Program-made: the position numbers and the translations under genes
The notes under the pieces: generated by a model
Databases searched by the model: none
Told to the model about the DNA's origin: nothing
What the model saw: only the letters and a program-made list of their open reading frames with translations
Part shown: positions 1-5,596 of the stretch, piece after piece
Layout of the letters: every line of letters begins with the position of its first letter
Numbering within the stretch: position 1 is the stretch's first letter
Origin: Solobacterium sp.
GTDB lineage: Bacteria > Bacillota_I > Bacilli_A > Erysipelotrichales > Erysipelotrichaceae
Direction of reading: 5' to 3'
NCBI GenBank assembly: GCA_017543025.1
Contig: JAFYGX010000035.1
Coordinates: 1-13,864 of the forward strand
Length of the DNA stretch: 13,864 nt

Positions 1-149
1 CAAAGACAGGCGACCGGCATGCGATCGCCGGGTATCTCGGGAAAAACGACAGCTTTGAAACGGCGATGACCGGGTATGCCAGAGCATATGCGGATCAGAA
101 TGAAGCAGATTATGAAACATTTCTGAAATTCTCAAGAGCCACGCTGTAA
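1..149 (+). CDS. DUF2252 family protein, C-terminal end (partial)
   Basis: This is the last 48 codons of a gene that enters from the left edge, read in frame from base 3 and ending in TAA at 147-149. The translation contains HAIAGYLGKNDSFETA and then YARAYADQNEADYE. This is the typical tail of DUF2252 proteins, where a 'GYLG..D.FD.A' segment is followed by 'YADQ.E.D'. DUF2252 is a family of unknown biochemical role with a kinase-like fold reported for some relatives; nothing here shows a substrate. The gene is followed by a hairpin terminator and meets the M20 gene tail to tail. Assignment is from memory of the family's C-terminal motif only, because the rest of the protein lies outside the window. 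Confidence 0.72.
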   Translation, partial: KTGDRHAIAGYLGKNDSFETAMTGYARAYADQNEADYETFLKFSRATL

Positions 150-180
150 GGGGCTGCGGGAAGGAATCAGACAGAAAAGA

Positions 181-211
181 AGAACCCCGGGCATCTGAGC
201 CGGGGGTTTTC
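181..211. terminator. Bidirectional hairpin terminator between convergent genes
   Basis: AACCCCGG and CCGGGGGTT form a GC-rich stem with one bulged G. It is flanked by an A-run on the left and TTTT on the right. It sits between the DUF2252 stop (149) and the M20 stop (222), so it can end transcription from both sides. Confidence 0.75.
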
Positions 212-221
212 TGCCGGAGGT

Positions 222-1394
222 TCAGGAATTCTGATTCAGAGCATTCAGGGCATCGAGTGCGAACTGCACTTCGACAGCCATGCCGGCTTTGATGGATTCT
301 TCCTGAAAAATGACCTGACTGCTGTGCAGCGGTCTGCCCGCGCCGCCGCCGAGATGTACAAAGCATACCGGGGCATACTTCTGGAAACAGGCAAAGTCCT
401 CGCCGATCATTTCTCTCTCTGCTGTCTGTACCCGTGCTTCTCCAAGCACCTTAACGGCAGAAGAACGGGCAAGTTCATATACTTCCGGATCATTCTGCAG
501 CGGGGGCGTCTTCCGGATGAGCTTCAGCTCTCCCGTACAGCCGTATCCCTTCGGAATTTCCGTAACTGCACGTTCAAGCAGTGACGGTATCTGATCATAT
601 AGTTCCGGATCGAAGGACCGGCAGGTTCCCTCCATCACAGCCAGATCGGAAATGATATTCCAGGTGGTTCCGGACCGGAGGGTTCCGACTGTAATCACAA
701 GCGGAGATATCGGGTCGGATGCCCGGGAAACGATTGTCTGAATGGCCTGAAGTACTGCGCTGGCCGCGACGGTTGCGTCCGCCCCTTTATGCGGCATCGC
801 ACCATGCGAGCTTTTTCCGTGAATGGTAATCGTAAAACGGTCTACAGCCGCCCAGTCCGGCCCTGCTTTCAGCCGGAGAATACCGGCAGGGGCAAGCGGA
901 TCCATATGCAGCCCGTATACCATGGATACGCCTTCCATTACGCCGTCTTCAATCATCCTGGCAGCGCCTTCAGAGATTTCCTCGCCCGGCTGAAACAGCA
1001 GACGCACACTTCCCGCAAAGTCTGAACGATGCCGGTTCAGAAGAATGGCGGCTCCTGCCATGATCGCTGTATGCATATCATGTCCGCAGGCATGCATGCG
1101 GCCGGGAATCTTCGAAGCGAATTCCAACCCGGTCTCTTCGTTCAGCGGCAGGGCATCCATATCGCTGCGCAGAAGAATCACATAGTCAGAAGGGCCTGAT
1201 GTTCCGGTGACGGAAGCGACCACTCCGCCGTGTTCGGTTACGGTAAAGGGAATTGCTTCTTCGGAAAGCATTGTCGTAATACGCGCAATGGTTTCCGAGC
1301 ATTCCATGCCGAGGTCCGGACTGGCATGGATTTCTCTTCGCAGCGAAACGATTCTGTCATAGAGTTCTTCGCATTCCTGCAACAGTCTGTTCAT
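222..1394 (-). CDS. M20 family metallo-amidohydrolase (N-acyl amino acid / hippurate hydrolase type)
   Basis: A 390-aa protein, the usual length for M20D amidohydrolases, which hydrolyse N-acyl or N-aryl-acyl amino acids in the cytoplasm with a metal centre. The metal ligands can be read: Cys103 and His105 in RMHACGHDMH, Glu138/Glu139 in PGEE, His163 in YGLHMDP and His357 in RPLHSS. Other family blocks are LLRSDMDALP (75-83), the dimerisation-domain segment HGKSSHGAMPHKGADA (192-207) and GEDFA (331-335). The start is set by AAGGAGG at 1404-1410, nine bases upstream of ATG. No signal peptide is seen. It is transcribed away from the PTS/DeoR pair and shares the 1395-1622 control region with it. 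The exact substrate (hippurate, N-acetyl-amino acid, IAA conjugate) cannot be told from sequence. Confidence 0.93.
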   Translation of the reverse strand: MNRLLQECEELYDRIVSLRREIHASPDLGMECSETIARITTMLSEEAIPFTVTEHGGVVASVTGTSGPSDYVILLRSDMDALPLNEETGLEFASKIPGRMHACGHDMHTAIMAGAAILLNRHRSDFAGSVRLLFQPGEEISEGAARMIEDGVMEGVSMVYGLHMDPLAPAGILRLKAGPDWAAVDRFTITIHGKSSHGAMPHKGADATVAASAVLQAIQTIVSRASDPISPLVITVGTLRSGTTWNIISDLAVMEGTCRSFDPELYDQIPSLLERAVTEIPKGYGCTGELKLIRKTPPLQNDPEVYELARSSAVKVLGEARVQTAEREMIGEDFACFQKYAPVCFVHLGGGAGRPLHSSQVIFQEESIKAGMAVEVQFALDALNALNQNS

Positions 1395-1438
1395 TATCGT
1401 CAGCCTCCTTATTCTCTGGTTCCGGATGTCTACTGCTT

Positions 1439-1444
1439 ATTATA
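1439..1444 (-). promoter_or_regulatory. Candidate -10 box for the M20 gene
   Basis: The minus strand reads TATAAT, a perfect consensus -10, 45 bases upstream of the M20 start codon. No convincing -35 hexamer lies at 16-18 bp, so the promoter may need an activator. This is a sequence match only. Confidence 0.4.
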
Positions 1445-1502
1445 AGACACCGCACGATGGGAATCGGATGGTTCGGCATTCTTCGTTTGGACAGATTGCT
1501 TG

Positions 1503-1542
1503 TGATCGTAAACGATCATAAATATGCGATAATCTGATCGTT
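1503..1542. promoter_or_regulatory. Candidate operator: palindrome plus third half-site
   Basis: TGATCGT-AA-ACGATCA (1503-1518) is a perfect inverted repeat with 7-bp arms and a 2-bp centre. A further half-site, TGATCGTT, lies at 1535-1542, 32 bp after the first. Both are in the divergent region between the M20 gene and the EIIA-DeoR genes, upstream of the likely EIIA promoter. By position it is a candidate binding site for the DeoR-type regulator encoded at 2071; that link is inferred. Confidence 0.45.
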
Positions 1543-1563
1543 ACTCAATATCTGCGCCGCATA

Positions 1564-1592
1564 TTGTGATTGAATAGATCATAGACTATGCT
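1564..1592 (+). promoter_or_regulatory. Candidate sigma-A type promoter for EIIA-DeoR
   Basis: TTGTGA (1564-1569) and TATGCT (1587-1592) are 17 bp apart, each matching four of six consensus bases. They lie about 30 bp upstream of the EIIA start and just downstream of the palindromic operator candidate. Confidence 0.35.
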
Positions 1593-1622
1593 TCAGGCAT
1601 ACAGAACGGCGGAGGTATAAGT

Positions 1623-2057
1623 ATGAATTACGTTCTTCTTGTAAGCCATGGAACTGTTGCACAGGCAATGCATGAGACTCTGACTGCGTTTTTTCTCGGC
1701 GAGCGGAGCGATCTGCTTCATGCATGTATCGAGGAGGGAATGGGGTCTGCAGAATACGCAGAGCGACTCCGGCAGGTGCTCTCAGTAGTCGGAAGTGACG
1801 ATACGCTGACCGTGCTTGCGGATCTTCTGGGCGGCAGCCCTCTGACCTATGCGTCCTATGTGATCAGCACCATGGGCCTGGCGGATCGAACGGAATATCT
1901 CTGCGGGATGAATCTGCCGATGATCATGGAGGTCCTTGGCCGGAATGTGCAGAAGAAACCGGTCTCTGACGGCGGATTTCTGCAGGAAGTACGGAGCACC
2001 ATCCGTCCGTTTATGCTTCCGTCCGTAACGGAGGCCTGCAGGGAAGAACGAATCTGA
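1623..2057 (+). CDS. PTS sugar transporter EIIA, mannose (Man) family
   Basis: A 144-aa protein matching a stand-alone EIIA(Man) domain, the cytoplasmic phosphocarrier that takes a phosphate from HPr and passes it to EIIB. The N-terminus YVLLVSHGTVAQAM places the phospho-accepting His at residue 9. The block VLADLLGGSPLTYAS (around residues 64-78) and the GMNLPMIMEVL segment (around 94-104) are typical of the fold. GGAGG at 1611-1615 lies seven bases before ATG. The gene is followed after 13 bp by a DeoR regulator, so the two are cotranscribed. No EIIB, EIIC or EIID gene is in the window. The protein is either an orphan phosphocarrier serving a transporter elsewhere or a phosphorylation-state sensor for the neighbouring regulator; the second idea is inference. 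Confidence 0.9.
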   Translation: MNYVLLVSHGTVAQAMHETLTAFFLGERSDLLHACIEEGMGSAEYAERLRQVLSVVGSDDTLTVLADLLGGSPLTYASYVISTMGLADRTEYLCGMNLPMIMEVLGRNVQKKPVSDGGFLQEVRSTIRPFMLPSVTEACREERI

Positions 2058-2070
2058 AAGGAACGGAAGT

Positions 2071-2829
2071 ATGGTACCTGAAGAGCGGAAACAGCAGATT
2101 CTTGCGCTGCTTGAGCGGAAGCGATATGTCACATCAGAAGAGCTGGCAAAGGAGCTGTATGTCAGTCTTCCGACCGTTCGAAGAGATCTCACGGCACTGG
2201 AAAAGGAAGGTGCGCTGACCCGCACCCATGGCGGCGCATCCTATAACCAGATCGGAACACAGATTCCGCCGTTTATCCTGCGGGAGAAGAACTGTTATCA
2301 GGAAAAGCTGATCATCGGCAATATTGCGGCTGGGCTTGTCGAAAACGGAGATACGCTGTTTATTTCCTCCAGCAGCACAACGCTTGCGATGGTCCGGCAG
2401 ATCAACCCGGAACTGCATGTGCAGGTGCTGACAAATGGAATGACGATGGCTCAGGTGATCGGACAGAACCCGAATGCGAATGTATATATCCCGGCCGGGC
2501 ATTATACCTATGAAGATGACGGTATTTACGGACCGGATGTTGTGGAGTCTGTATCCCGCCGGTTTGCCAGATACGGAGTGATCAGCTGTGACGGGATCGA
2601 CCGGAAAAAGGGGCTGACGGTCATGCGGGATACGGAGCTGTTTCTGGAAAAAGCCTTCCGTCAGAACTGTGAAACACTGGTGTTGCTTGCGGATCATACC
2701 AAATTTGATACACATTTCTTCTATCAGTCGATGGAATTGTCGGAAGTGGATATTCTGATTACCGATCAGGATCCCGGAAAAGAATGGGAAGACTTCTGCC
2801 GGAAACAGAAGATTGAACTGCTGTACTGA
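2071..2829 (+). CDS. DeoR/GlpR family transcriptional regulator
   Basis: A 252-aa protein, the usual length for DeoR-type repressors of sugar genes. Residues 1-56 form the N-terminal winged helix: EERKQQILALLER, the helix-turn-helix around YVTSEELAKELYVSLPTVRR and the family signature wing LTRTHGGA. The C-terminal phosphosugar-sensing domain is seen from about residue 80, with GDTLFISSSSTTLAM (around 93-106) where the family usually has D/SGTTT, and LLADHTKFD near residue 209. AAGGA at 2058-2062 directly follows the EIIA stop. The inducer is expected to be a phosphorylated sugar, but which one is not visible. A palindrome upstream of EIIA (1503-1518) is a candidate target, suggesting autoregulation. 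Confidence 0.92.
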   Translation: MVPEERKQQILALLERKRYVTSEELAKELYVSLPTVRRDLTALEKEGALTRTHGGASYNQIGTQIPPFILREKNCYQEKLIIGNIAAGLVENGDTLFISSSSTTLAMVRQINPELHVQVLTNGMTMAQVIGQNPNANVYIPAGHYTYEDDGIYGPDVVESVSRRFARYGVISCDGIDRKKGLTVMRDTELFLEKAFRQNCETLVLLADHTKFDTHFFYQSMELSEVDILITDQDPGKEWEDFCRKQKIELLY

Positions 2830-2913
2830 CAGAATTGCTGGATGCGGGGCTGCTTTGTACCAGTGGGGATATTTCTGAGTATTCTGAAGCAGTTCGCTGG
2901 TAAGATGCAGTAC

Positions 2914-2919
2914 AGGAGG
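2914..2919 (+). promoter_or_regulatory. Consensus ribosome binding site of the MBL-fold gene
   Basis: AGGAGG seven bases before ATG at 2927 fixes the start. The 97 bp between the DeoR stop and this gene hold no clear terminator or promoter, so read-through from the EIIA-DeoR genes is possible. Confidence 0.7.
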
Positions 2920-2926
2920 TGCATTT

Positions 2927-3544
2927 ATGCGGATAGAGCGAACGGTGATCGGAGCGTGCAGAACGAATGTATATCTTCTGATCTCGGAGAAAAACAATGC
3001 GGTTTTGATTGATCCGGCAGATGAGGCTGAAACACTGATCCACTGGATTGAAGAAAGCGGGGTCAGTCTGAAATACATCTTTATTACGCATGGACATGCG
3101 GATCATGTGCTGGCTCTGGAAGCTGTCAGAACCCGATTTTCGGTACCGGTAATCATTTCGAAGACGGACGCAGACCGGCTTGTTCATCCGGAATGGATCA
3201 ATGAGCGGCCATATGTGAAAACGCCGTTTCATCCGTTCCGTCCGGATCTTCTGGTTCAGGAAGGAGATGAACTATGGCTGGATGAGCTGGAGCTGTGGTT
3301 TTACGGAATGCCCGGACATACGGACGGTTCGCTGGCGCTGGTGGCGGAACGGGTGATTTTTACCGGTGATACGCTTATGAAAGGCGGGCATGGAAAAACA
3401 ACGCTTCCCGGAGGAGATGAGAAGAAGCTGATCGCATCCATCCGCAGGATGCTGGAAGCGTTTGAAGGGGATTATCGGGTGCTGCCAGGGCATCGGGAAG
3501 AAACGACGCTGGAAGCGGAGCGGAATTACTGGAGCGTCAGATGA
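2927..3544 (+). CDS. MBL-fold metallo-hydrolase, glyoxalase II-like
   Basis: A 205-aa cytoplasmic metallo-beta-lactamase-fold protein of the short YcbL/glyoxalase II-like type. The dinuclear metal site is complete: THGHADH (His55, His57, Asp59, His60), His131 in MPGHTDGS, Asp148 in FTGDTL and His189 in LPGHREETT. The N-terminus RTNVYLLIS and NAVLIDPAD are typical of the subgroup, which hydrolyses thioesters such as S-lactoylglutathione-like compounds; the true substrate here is unknown. It lies downstream of the DeoR gene on the same strand with a 97-bp gap and may be part of that transcript. It is followed by a decayed CPBP gene with its own promoter. Confidence 0.92.
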   Translation: MRIERTVIGACRTNVYLLISEKNNAVLIDPADEAETLIHWIEESGVSLKYIFITHGHADHVLALEAVRTRFSVPVIISKTDADRLVHPEWINERPYVKTPFHPFRPDLLVQEGDELWLDELELWFYGMPGHTDGSLALVAERVIFTGDTLMKGGHGKTTLPGGDEKKLIASIRRMLEAFEGDYRVLPGHREETTLEAERNYWSVR

Positions 3545-3574
3545 AGTGTGTAATGGAATACGGCTTCTGTGCAT

Positions 3575-3583
3575 TGATATAAT
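3575..3583 (+). promoter_or_regulatory. Extended -10 promoter before the CPBP pseudogene
   Basis: TGATATAAT matches the extended -10 form (TGn followed by TATAAT) and lies 31 bases before the ATG at 3614. No good -35 box is seen, as is common for extended -10 promoters. Its survival suggests the CPBP gene was an independent unit before it decayed. Confidence 0.45.
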
Positions 3584-3613
3584 TCGTCAGAACCGTAAGA
3601 GGGAGTTAAGCAT

Positions 3614-4333
3614 ATGCAGGAGATTTTCAGACCATCCGATGTGTTCCGGAAAAACGTTCAGTCCAGTCTGCTGTTTATCGCACCGGCGGAGCTTCTGATC
3701 TATAATGGCGGGCTGTCTGATCGGGACTGCAGGAATACTGATTCTGACCATTCTCTGCAGTGTTACGGGAACCATCTCGTTACAGTACAATGCGTTTTCG
3801 ATCTGGCTCATTCCGGTGATTCTGTCTGTATTCATACAGTGTACGGCAGAAGAGCTGCTGCGGGGATATGTTCCGGCGGTGCTGGAAGGAAGCAGGAAAT
3901 GGGATACAATCGCATCTGTCAGCGGGACGCTTTTCATTTTCCATCATAGTTTCAATGACTTGCGTGGGGATTTCATACCCTGTTCTGTCTGAATGTGTTT
4001 CTGCCAGGCGTTGTGCTGTATCTGCTGATGAAGTGGAACGGTAATTTCTGGCTCACTGCCGGTTTTCATACCGGATGGAATTATGCACAGGTGTTTCTGT
4101 TCGGTGTTCCGAACAGCGAAGAGCCAGGCTCGCTGGCGCTGATCAGCGGCTCAGGCGGAACGCAGGATTTCTTCTTTGACAGAGTCTGTGGTTATGAAGG
4201 GTGTATCTGTATGACCGTACTCTGTATCCTGATGATTGTGTTTCTGCTGAGCCGTCTGTACCGGAAGGGAACGTTCTGTGCGGAAAAGAAATCTGCTTCA
4301 GTGCAGGAAACGGATCGGTCTGTTTCTGACTGA
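3614..4333 (+). pseudogene. CPBP (Abi) family intramembrane glutamic protease, frameshifted
   Basis: Three pieces in two frames together make one CPBP protein. Piece 1 starts at ATG 3614 (MQEIFRPSDVFRKNVQSSLL) and loses homology near 3700. Piece 2 is read in the next frame from about 3700 to 3960; it has hydrophobic segments and the catalytic motif TAEELLRGY (EExxxR, about 3846-3869) followed by the paired His of FIFHHSF (3942-3947). Piece 3 returns to the first frame from about 3965 (CLNVFLPGVVLYLL, then WLTAGFHTGWNYAQ, the third conserved motif) and ends at 4333. A full CPBP protein has more membrane segments before the EExxxR motif, so some N-terminal sequence is probably also lost. Members act as prenyl-protein or leader peptidases or as bacteriocin self-immunity proteins. 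The next gene carries a double-glycine leader-like segment, so an immunity role was possible, but this is inference. Confidence 0.8.
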
Positions 4334-4511
4334 ACACGAACCGCTTTTTCTTCTGCAGTTCGGATTCAGATTCCGAGAAGGATGAACTGCGGATTGGCCA
4401 TATCCAACAGAGACAGAGATCCGGCTTCTGAAGTCAGCGAAAGGATGGATCTCTCTGGAAACAAAAAAACGGTCACAGGGTGGGTGAAAACAGAAAAAGG
4501 AGATAACCGTT
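4334..4511. other. Intergenic region with weak inverted repeat
   Basis: 178 bp without a gene. GCAGTTC (4355-4361) and GAACTGC (4384-4390) are complementary but 22 bases apart, with no T-run after them, so no terminator is called. I see no convincing promoter for the following gene. AAAGGAGAT at 4496-4504 is its ribosome binding site. Confidence 0.4.
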
Positions 4512-4868
4512 ATGGGTGAAACAGCAAACGACGAAATCATGAATGAGAGCGGACGGAATGAACCTGAAATGACTAAGCTCTCCGAAGAGGATCTGAAGAG
4601 CGCAAGCGGAGGTTCGACCCCCGAAGAAGTCAAATATTACCGTATGTATGCGAATGTATATTACAGTGTTAAGGATAGAAGTCTGAAGACGGGACACGGC
4701 CAGGCAAGATGCCCGAAATGCGGCATGCATCTGCAGGCGTGGTATCATGTCATACATTACGGTCTTGAAGTATGGAAGTGTGCGGAGAGTAATCAGCTCT
4801 ACTGCTCTGCCTGCAGACATTCTTACCCGACAGACGACTGGCTGATCAACGCCTACAACCGGAATTAA
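4512..4868 (+). CDS. Double-glycine leader-like peptide fused to a zinc-ribbon-like domain
   Basis: A 118-aa protein with a good ribosome binding site (AAGGAG, about nine bases before ATG). I do not recognise the full protein. Residues 1-34 look like a RiPP/bacteriocin leader: acidic and helical, ending in LSEEDLKSASGG with the GG at 33-34, the usual site for C39-type cleavage. Residues 35-118 are aromatic-rich (YYRMYANVYY) and carry five cysteines. Cys67/Cys70 in CPKCG and Cys98/Cys101 in CSACRH make two zinc knuckles, with Cys90 (WKCAES) between them. It could be a large modified peptide, an exported zinc-ribbon protein or a small DNA/RNA-binding protein in which the leader resemblance is chance. 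The decayed CPBP gene lies upstream and an intrinsic terminator downstream. The SGG motif resembles that of the peptide at 8603 (VSGG). Confidence 0.7.
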   Translation: MGETANDEIMNESGRNEPEMTKLSEEDLKSASGGSTPEEVKYYRMYANVYYSVKDRSLKTGHGQARCPKCGMHLQAWYHVIHYGLEVWKCAESNQLYCSACRHSYPTDDWLINAYNRN

Positions 4869-4907
4869 GCGGAGCCCGGCCGGGGCAGATTCATGAATGA
4901 TTCGAAC

Positions 4908-4935
4908 ACATGCGGTCAGAAGATCGCATGTTTTT
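4908..4935 (+). terminator. Intrinsic terminator of the leader/zinc-ribbon gene
   Basis: ACATGCG (4908-4914) and CGCATGT (4925-4931) form a perfect 7-bp stem with a 10-base loop, followed by TTTT. It lies 40 bp after the stop at 4868. Confidence 0.8.
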
Positions 4936-4972
4936 GTATGATGGCCGGATTATGAGATAAAAAGCTTCCTGT

Positions 4973-5004
4973 AAAAAAACCTCTGGTGAAATACCCAGGG
5001 GTTT
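4973..5004 (-). terminator. Minus-strand intrinsic terminator without an obvious gene
   Basis: AAACCTCTGG (4977-4986) and CCAGGGGTTT (4995-5004) make a 10-bp stem with one G-U pair. The run of seven A at 4973-4979 gives the minus strand a T-tail, while the plus strand has none, so it works toward lower coordinates. No minus-strand gene ends just before it. It could be a leftover from a gene replaced by the IS remnant or a backup terminator for the GGDEF/EAL gene. Confidence 0.6.
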
Positions 5005-5010
5005 AGTGTA

Positions 5011-5289
5011 CTTTTGGGAACGTCGAGCATTCTTCAGGCAGAATACCGTCGCGCAGTAATAGCAGCAGGCGTGTTTGCCGGGCACCAGGAAGTAAAGAAA
5101 CAGCTTTGAGGAGGAGAATTCCGGAGTCACGGGTATTTTGTGAGCAAAGCAGGGAAGCATACGAATGAAAGTGTCATCCGGGAATATGTGAAGAACCAGG
5201 GTACACAAGGTTCGTATGAACAGCGGTTTCTGAAGATGCAGTCGTCGGGAGCGCGAAGCGGGTCAGAAACCCCGGCCGCATCGCGATAG
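5011..5289 (+). pseudogene. tnpA: IS200/IS605 family transposase TnpA, decayed C-terminal part
   Basis: One frame read across an internal stop gives FAGHQEVKKQL-stop-GGEFRSHGYFVSKAG and then KHTNESVIREYVKNQG, ending in TAG at 5287-5289. This matches the C-terminal half of the short Y1 transposases, where the family reads 'hPE.KKqLWGGEFWS.GYFV.TVGkh...e.vIr.YVk.Q'. The internal TGA (5107-5109) stands exactly where the family has TGG (Trp). The Tyr of the REYVKNQ helix, the position of the catalytic tyrosine in this family, is kept. Upstream, GTSS (about 5017-5028) may be the family's 'kGtSs' block, but the N-terminal HUH part is missing. No TnpB is nearby. It is a dead remnant that cannot make a working transposase. 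Confidence 0.75.
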
Positions 5290-5312
5290 CAGCGGACGGT
5301 TGAGGCTTGCCG

Positions 5313-5349
5313 CGGGTATTTCATTATTTTCGGGTACATTCATTATTTA
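5313..5349. repeat. Short tandem duplication of 18-19 bp
   Basis: CGGGTATTTCATTATTTT (5313-5330) is followed directly by CGGGTACATTCATTATTTA (5331-5349). The two units share CGGGTA and the 10-mer TTCATTATTT. They lie just beyond the TnpA remnant and may mark its edge. Confidence 0.55.
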
Positions 5350-5390
5350 CTGCATCTCAGTGTCTTTTCTTATATGGAGAATCTGACAGA

Positions 5391-5436
5391 AAAAATCCTC
5401 CCCCCGGCATAAGGTATTATGCGCAAGGGGAGGATT
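5391..5436 (-). terminator. Long hairpin terminator after the GGDEF/EAL gene
   Basis: AATCCTCCCC (5394-5403) and GGGGAGGATT (5427-5436) are perfectly complementary. The loop holds a second stem, GCATAA (5407-5412) with TTATGC (5417-5422). On the minus strand the outer arm runs into TTTTTT, giving terminator polarity for the gene ending at 5597, 161 bp upstream. The 5437-5596 stretch between them holds no gene I can support. Confidence 0.65.
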
Positions 5437-5596
5437 GTGATGGATCATTTTTCTGTATGAAAGAAGATCAGAGTTTCAACGCTGCTTCGTAGCCTTCTTT
5501 GATTATGCCGAACGGAAAAACACAGCATAAAAAGAGCTGTTATGGCCCCTGATTTTCGAACCTGAGGTTTTTAGCAGCCCATTCAGAAACAGAATG

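Noticed and set aside
2134..3232. Long minus-strand frames opposite DeoR and the MBL-fold gene
   Set aside because: The plus-strand genes carry complete active-site or HTH motifs; the minus frames show none.
4355..4390. GCAGTTC/GAACTGC inverted repeat after the CPBP pseudogene
   Set aside because: The 22-base spacing and lack of a T-run make it weak as a terminator, and no function could be argued.
4891..5208. A 105-codon minus-strand frame over the IS200 relic
   Set aside because: The plus strand reads as a TnpA tail here, and the minus frame runs through a terminator hairpin.
5470..5530. Minus-strand frame ending FGIIKEGYEAALKL that looks mildly protein-like
   Set aside because: Too short, no start signal, and no match I can name. 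It lies between the GGDEF/EAL stop and its likely terminator.
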